Shown: piece by piece, positions 8,507 through 10,428 of the stretch
How the letters are laid out: every line of letters begins with the position of its first letter
Position numbering within the stretch: the stretch's first letter is position 1
Assembly (NCBI GenBank): GCA_024220525.1
Contig: JAMYWO010000078.1
Location: 1-10,428 of the forward strand
Direction of reading: 5' to 3'
Length of the DNA stretch: 10,428 bases
Source of the DNA: Cochliopodium minus
Lineage: Eukaryota; Discosea; Himatismenida; Cochliopodiidae
The notes under the pieces: model-generated
The model's input: the letters and a program-made list of their open reading frames with translations, nothing else
Told to the model about the DNA's origin: nothing
Databases searched by the model: none
Made by a program: the position numbers and the translations under genes

Positions 8507-9062
8507 TATATCTCCTCTTTTCACTTTTCCTTATTTTGTCTATTTCCTCTTCTGTAAGTGATTCGAGGGTAACATTCTGATCAGTGGGATCATAAACTTT
8601 GAAAACAGGGGACTTGCCCAAAAAGAGTTCTTGTTTGGGAGGGATTCTGATCACTTTCTCTTTGGTGATTAAAACGAACTGAACAAAAAATTTATTTAAG
8701 AGATTAATTTTTGAAAAAAAAAAAAAAATAAAATAAAATTAAAAATTAAAAATTAAAAATAAAAATAAATAAAATTAATAAAATAAATAAAATAAATAAA
8801 ATAAATAAAATAAATAAAATAAATAAAATAAATAAAATNTATTTATTTTATTTATTTTATTTATTTTATTTATTTTATTTATTTTATTTATTTTATTTAT
8901 TTTATTCATTTTATTTCATTTCATTTTTTTTTTTGGTTTTACTTGATGACATCCTAATATCACGTCCTCTTCCACCACACACTTCTCGTTATAAGTTGGA
9001 ATGAGAGGAGCATGTAAAGAATAATTGGGCAATGGTTCATGAGGATAAAGAGCCAATACTTT
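8507..9062 (-). CDS. Two exons of an unidentified protein (or N-terminal extension of the oxygenase)
   Basis: Exons 9062-8943 (or 9058-8943) and 8678-8507, joined in phase 0 across an intron that contains the gap at 8839. Protein: KVLALYPHEPLPNYSLHAP... to ...EEDVILGCHQ, then FVLITKEKVIRIPPKQELF... to ...LTEEEIDKIRKSEKRRY. Composition and conserved-looking Pro, Tyr and Trp-free beta-rich segments suggest real coding sequence, but I do not recognise a family. No start codon is present, so exons are missing upstream. The last exon ends in phase 1, compatible with the exon at 8152 (giving RRYIAHVKEMLW), which would make this an N-terminal extension of the oxygenase. It could equally be the 3' end of a separate gene. 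As printed it follows the F-box exon, in phase only if the 9058 acceptor is used. Confidence 0.6.
8757..8928. repeat. 9-bp minisatellite that flips strand at an N
   Basis: Left of the N at 8839 there are many copies of AAATAAAAT; to its right the reverse complement, ATTTATTTT, for a similar length. The block is thus an inverted repeat centred on the gap, inside the intron between 8942 and 8679. Confidence 0.85.
8839..8839. other. Single-N assembly gap 2
   Basis: One ambiguous base exactly where the AAATAAAAT repeat changes to its reverse complement. The true distance and even the orientation of the two sides are uncertain, although exons on both sides read on the minus strand in compatible phase. 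Confidence 0.7.
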
Positions 9063-9124
9063 CTGTTTAAAAAATTTTTTTAAATTTTAAATTATTTTTT
9101 ATTTTTTATTTATTTTTATTTTTT

Positions 9125-9172
9125 ATTTTATTTTTTATTTTTTATTTTTTATTTCAAATTTTTTATTTCAAA
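9125..9172. repeat. 47-bp AT repeat, copy 2 (identical to 7243-7289)
   Basis: This stretch matches the sequence just left of the gap at 7290 and then continues with further ATTTCAAATTTTTT units to about 9195. It lies in the intron next to the F-box exon, on the side that should lead to the F-box tail exon at 7086. Confidence 0.8.
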
Positions 9173-9224
9173 TTTTTTATTTCAAATTTTTTATTTTTTT
9201 ATTTTTTATTTTTATTTTTTATAC

Positions 9225-10262
9225 CCAAAGCATAAAAAGATTTGCAGATAGTCATCATGGTACATACTTCTGTCATTCCCAGGAATGTGATGATGTGCCT
9301 CCAAATCATTGAAGGAAGGTTAGAAATGAATTTAGTAGCAAGGGGTCCTTTATTAATAAAAAATAAAAAAATAAAAAAATAAAAAAATAAAAAAATAAAA
9401 AAATAAAAAATAAAAAAATTAAAAAAATGAAAAAACAAAAAATAAAAAAAAAAGTTAAAAAAATAAAAATAAAATTAAATTTAAATTTAAAATTAAATTT
9501 AATTAAAATATTAAAAGTTTAAACCTGTTTTTGCAGCTCTTTGAAGTTTCAGTGCCTCGAGGTAGGTGTCAGTAAATTCCTTGACTTTTCCAACTGCTTC
9601 ATATTTCCAACTTTGTTTGTAAAGAGTTACCATTTGTTTGTATTCTGGATTTTGGCTCAAATTGTTGTCAACAAAAATGGGGGTGTCAACACGATAAAAC
9701 AATACTAATAAAAATAAAAAATAATTAAAAATAAAAAATTAAAGAAAATTATAAAATATTAAAAATGTAAAATTAAAAATAAAAAAAATTTGAAATTAAA
9801 AATAAAAAAAAATTTAAAATTAAAAATAAAGAATTCAATTAAAAAATTTTATTTAGACCTTCCGTTCTGATAATATACTTTGTTCCTTTCAAAACAGTAT
9901 CTCCTTCATGGAAAGTGTCATGATTAAACAAAAGAGCTCTGCCCCTTTTGGGTACTATTTTGGCAAGTGCATTTTCCTTTTTGACAACGCCTCTTTTACC
10001 TTCATTAAGAATTTTTTATTTTCATTATTTTATTTTATTTATTATTTTTTCATTTTTTATTAACCAAATTTGTTTTATTTATTTTTTATTTATTTTCAAT
10101 TTTTTATGATTTTTTTATTATTTATTTTTTATTTTTTATTTTTTGTTACCTTGAAGTTTGGACCCTAGAGGTTCTTCATAGAAATTTGTCTCTCCTCCTT
10201 CAAAGTCGTCATTGAGGTAAATCACAACGGTAAAGATTGAACTCACGTCTTTTGCTGGCACC
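9225..10262 (-). CDS. Middle part of oxygenase/F-box gene: C-terminal half of 2OG-Fe(II) domain and F-box
   Basis: Exons 10262-10150, 9999-9859, 9704-9525 and 9347-9225; phases 1,1,1,1 all match. The first exon has VVIYLNDDFEGGETNFY, the classic strand pair after HxD in P4H-like enzymes. The second has RALLFNHDTFHEGDTVLKGTKYIIR with the distal iron ligand His (H217) and the 2-oxoglutarate-binding Lys ten residues on (K227). The third finishes the fold (LFYRVDTP) and adds a helical linker. The fourth is an F-box, NLPSMIWRHIITFLGMTEVC to CKSFYALG, which would bind Skp1. It starts mid-domain: the HxD half is missing from this segment but present, in matching phase, at 7485-8152. All iron and cosubstrate residues are intact, so an active enzyme is expected. 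Substrate unknown. Confidence 0.88.
9348..9524 (-). other. Intron between oxygenase linker and F-box exons
   Basis: Donor GTTTAA and acceptor TAAAG; joining gives AAKTG-PLATKF in phase 1. It contains about seven 7-bp AAAAAAT repeats (9360-9412) and AT-only filler. Confidence 0.75.
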
Positions 10263-10344
10263 CTAACAAACAAAAGAAAATTAAATTAAATTAAATTAAT
10301 AAAAATAAATAAAAATTTAAATAAAATAAAATGAATAAAATAAA

Positions 10345-10428
10345 TAAAATTAATAAAATGAATAAAATGAATAAAATGAATAAAATGAATAAAATGAATA
10401 AAATGAATAAAATGAATAAAATGAATAA
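10345..10428. repeat. 9-bp minisatellite (AATAAAATG) at the window end
   Basis: About nine pure tandem copies of AATAAAATG run to the last base, preceded by AAATAAAAT variants from 10320. It is the intron sequence upstream of the exon at 10262 and matches the repeat directly right of the gap at 7290. The window stops inside the repeat, as an assembly does when it cannot cross one. Confidence 0.9.

Overview
This looks like nuclear DNA of an AT-rich, intron-dense protist. Coding islands of mixed composition, mostly 20-850 nt, are separated by introns that are almost pure A and T and often low-complexity repeat. Nearly every exon I place is bounded by GT (most often GTAAAA) and AG, and reading phase carries across every junction used below. 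Stops are TAA, with no sign of a variant code. Content (a PPR protein, two F-box proteins, a 2OG-Fe(II) oxygenase) would fit a heterolobosean, amoebozoan or similar free-living amoeba. That placement is inference from style, not a match.

Layout. (1) 1-3809, minus: 5' seven exons of a large pentatricopeptide-repeat (PPR) protein with a basic, mitochondrial-looking N-terminus; its 3' end is off the window. (2) 3810-3956: a short divergent promoter region. (3) 3957-5331, plus: a complete three- or four-exon gene joining an N-terminal F-box to a C-terminal UBP-type zinc finger, an unusual ubiquitin-pathway architecture. (4) 5398-10428, minus: exons of a prolyl-4-hydroxylase-like 2OG-Fe(II) oxygenase fused to an F-box and a Cys-rich C-terminal region, but in the wrong order. 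In addition, two exons (8507-9062) encode a piece I cannot identify.

The main observation concerns region 4. Two single-N gaps (7290 and 8839) interrupt it. As printed, the oxygenase exon carrying the HxD iron motif (7485-7685) is followed on the minus strand by an exon that completes an F-box (6969-7086), out of frame. The exons that should follow HxD lie at 9225-10262. Reading 8135-7485, then 10262-9225, then 7086-5398 gives one open frame of 634 codons with all phases compatible. It has an intact double-stranded beta-helix domain (H144, D146, H217, K227), a complete F-box (about 303-346) and a Cys-rich segment (about 417-479). The intron ends that would be rejoined share repeats: a 9-bp unit at 7291-7362 and 10345-10428, and an identical 47-bp stretch at 7243-7289 and 9125-9172. 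The simplest reading is a repeat-driven scaffolding error that rotated the block 7291-10428. A real rearrangement or tandem paralogues remain possible.

Functionally, both F-box proteins are predicted SCF ubiquitin-ligase substrate receptors that bind Skp1. In Dictyostelium and Toxoplasma, Skp1 itself is prolyl-hydroxylated by a cytosolic P4H as an oxygen-sensing step. A polypeptide carrying both a Skp1-binding box and a P4H-like domain is therefore a striking candidate for a physically coupled oxygen-sensing ubiquitin system. This is a hypothesis from domain order only.
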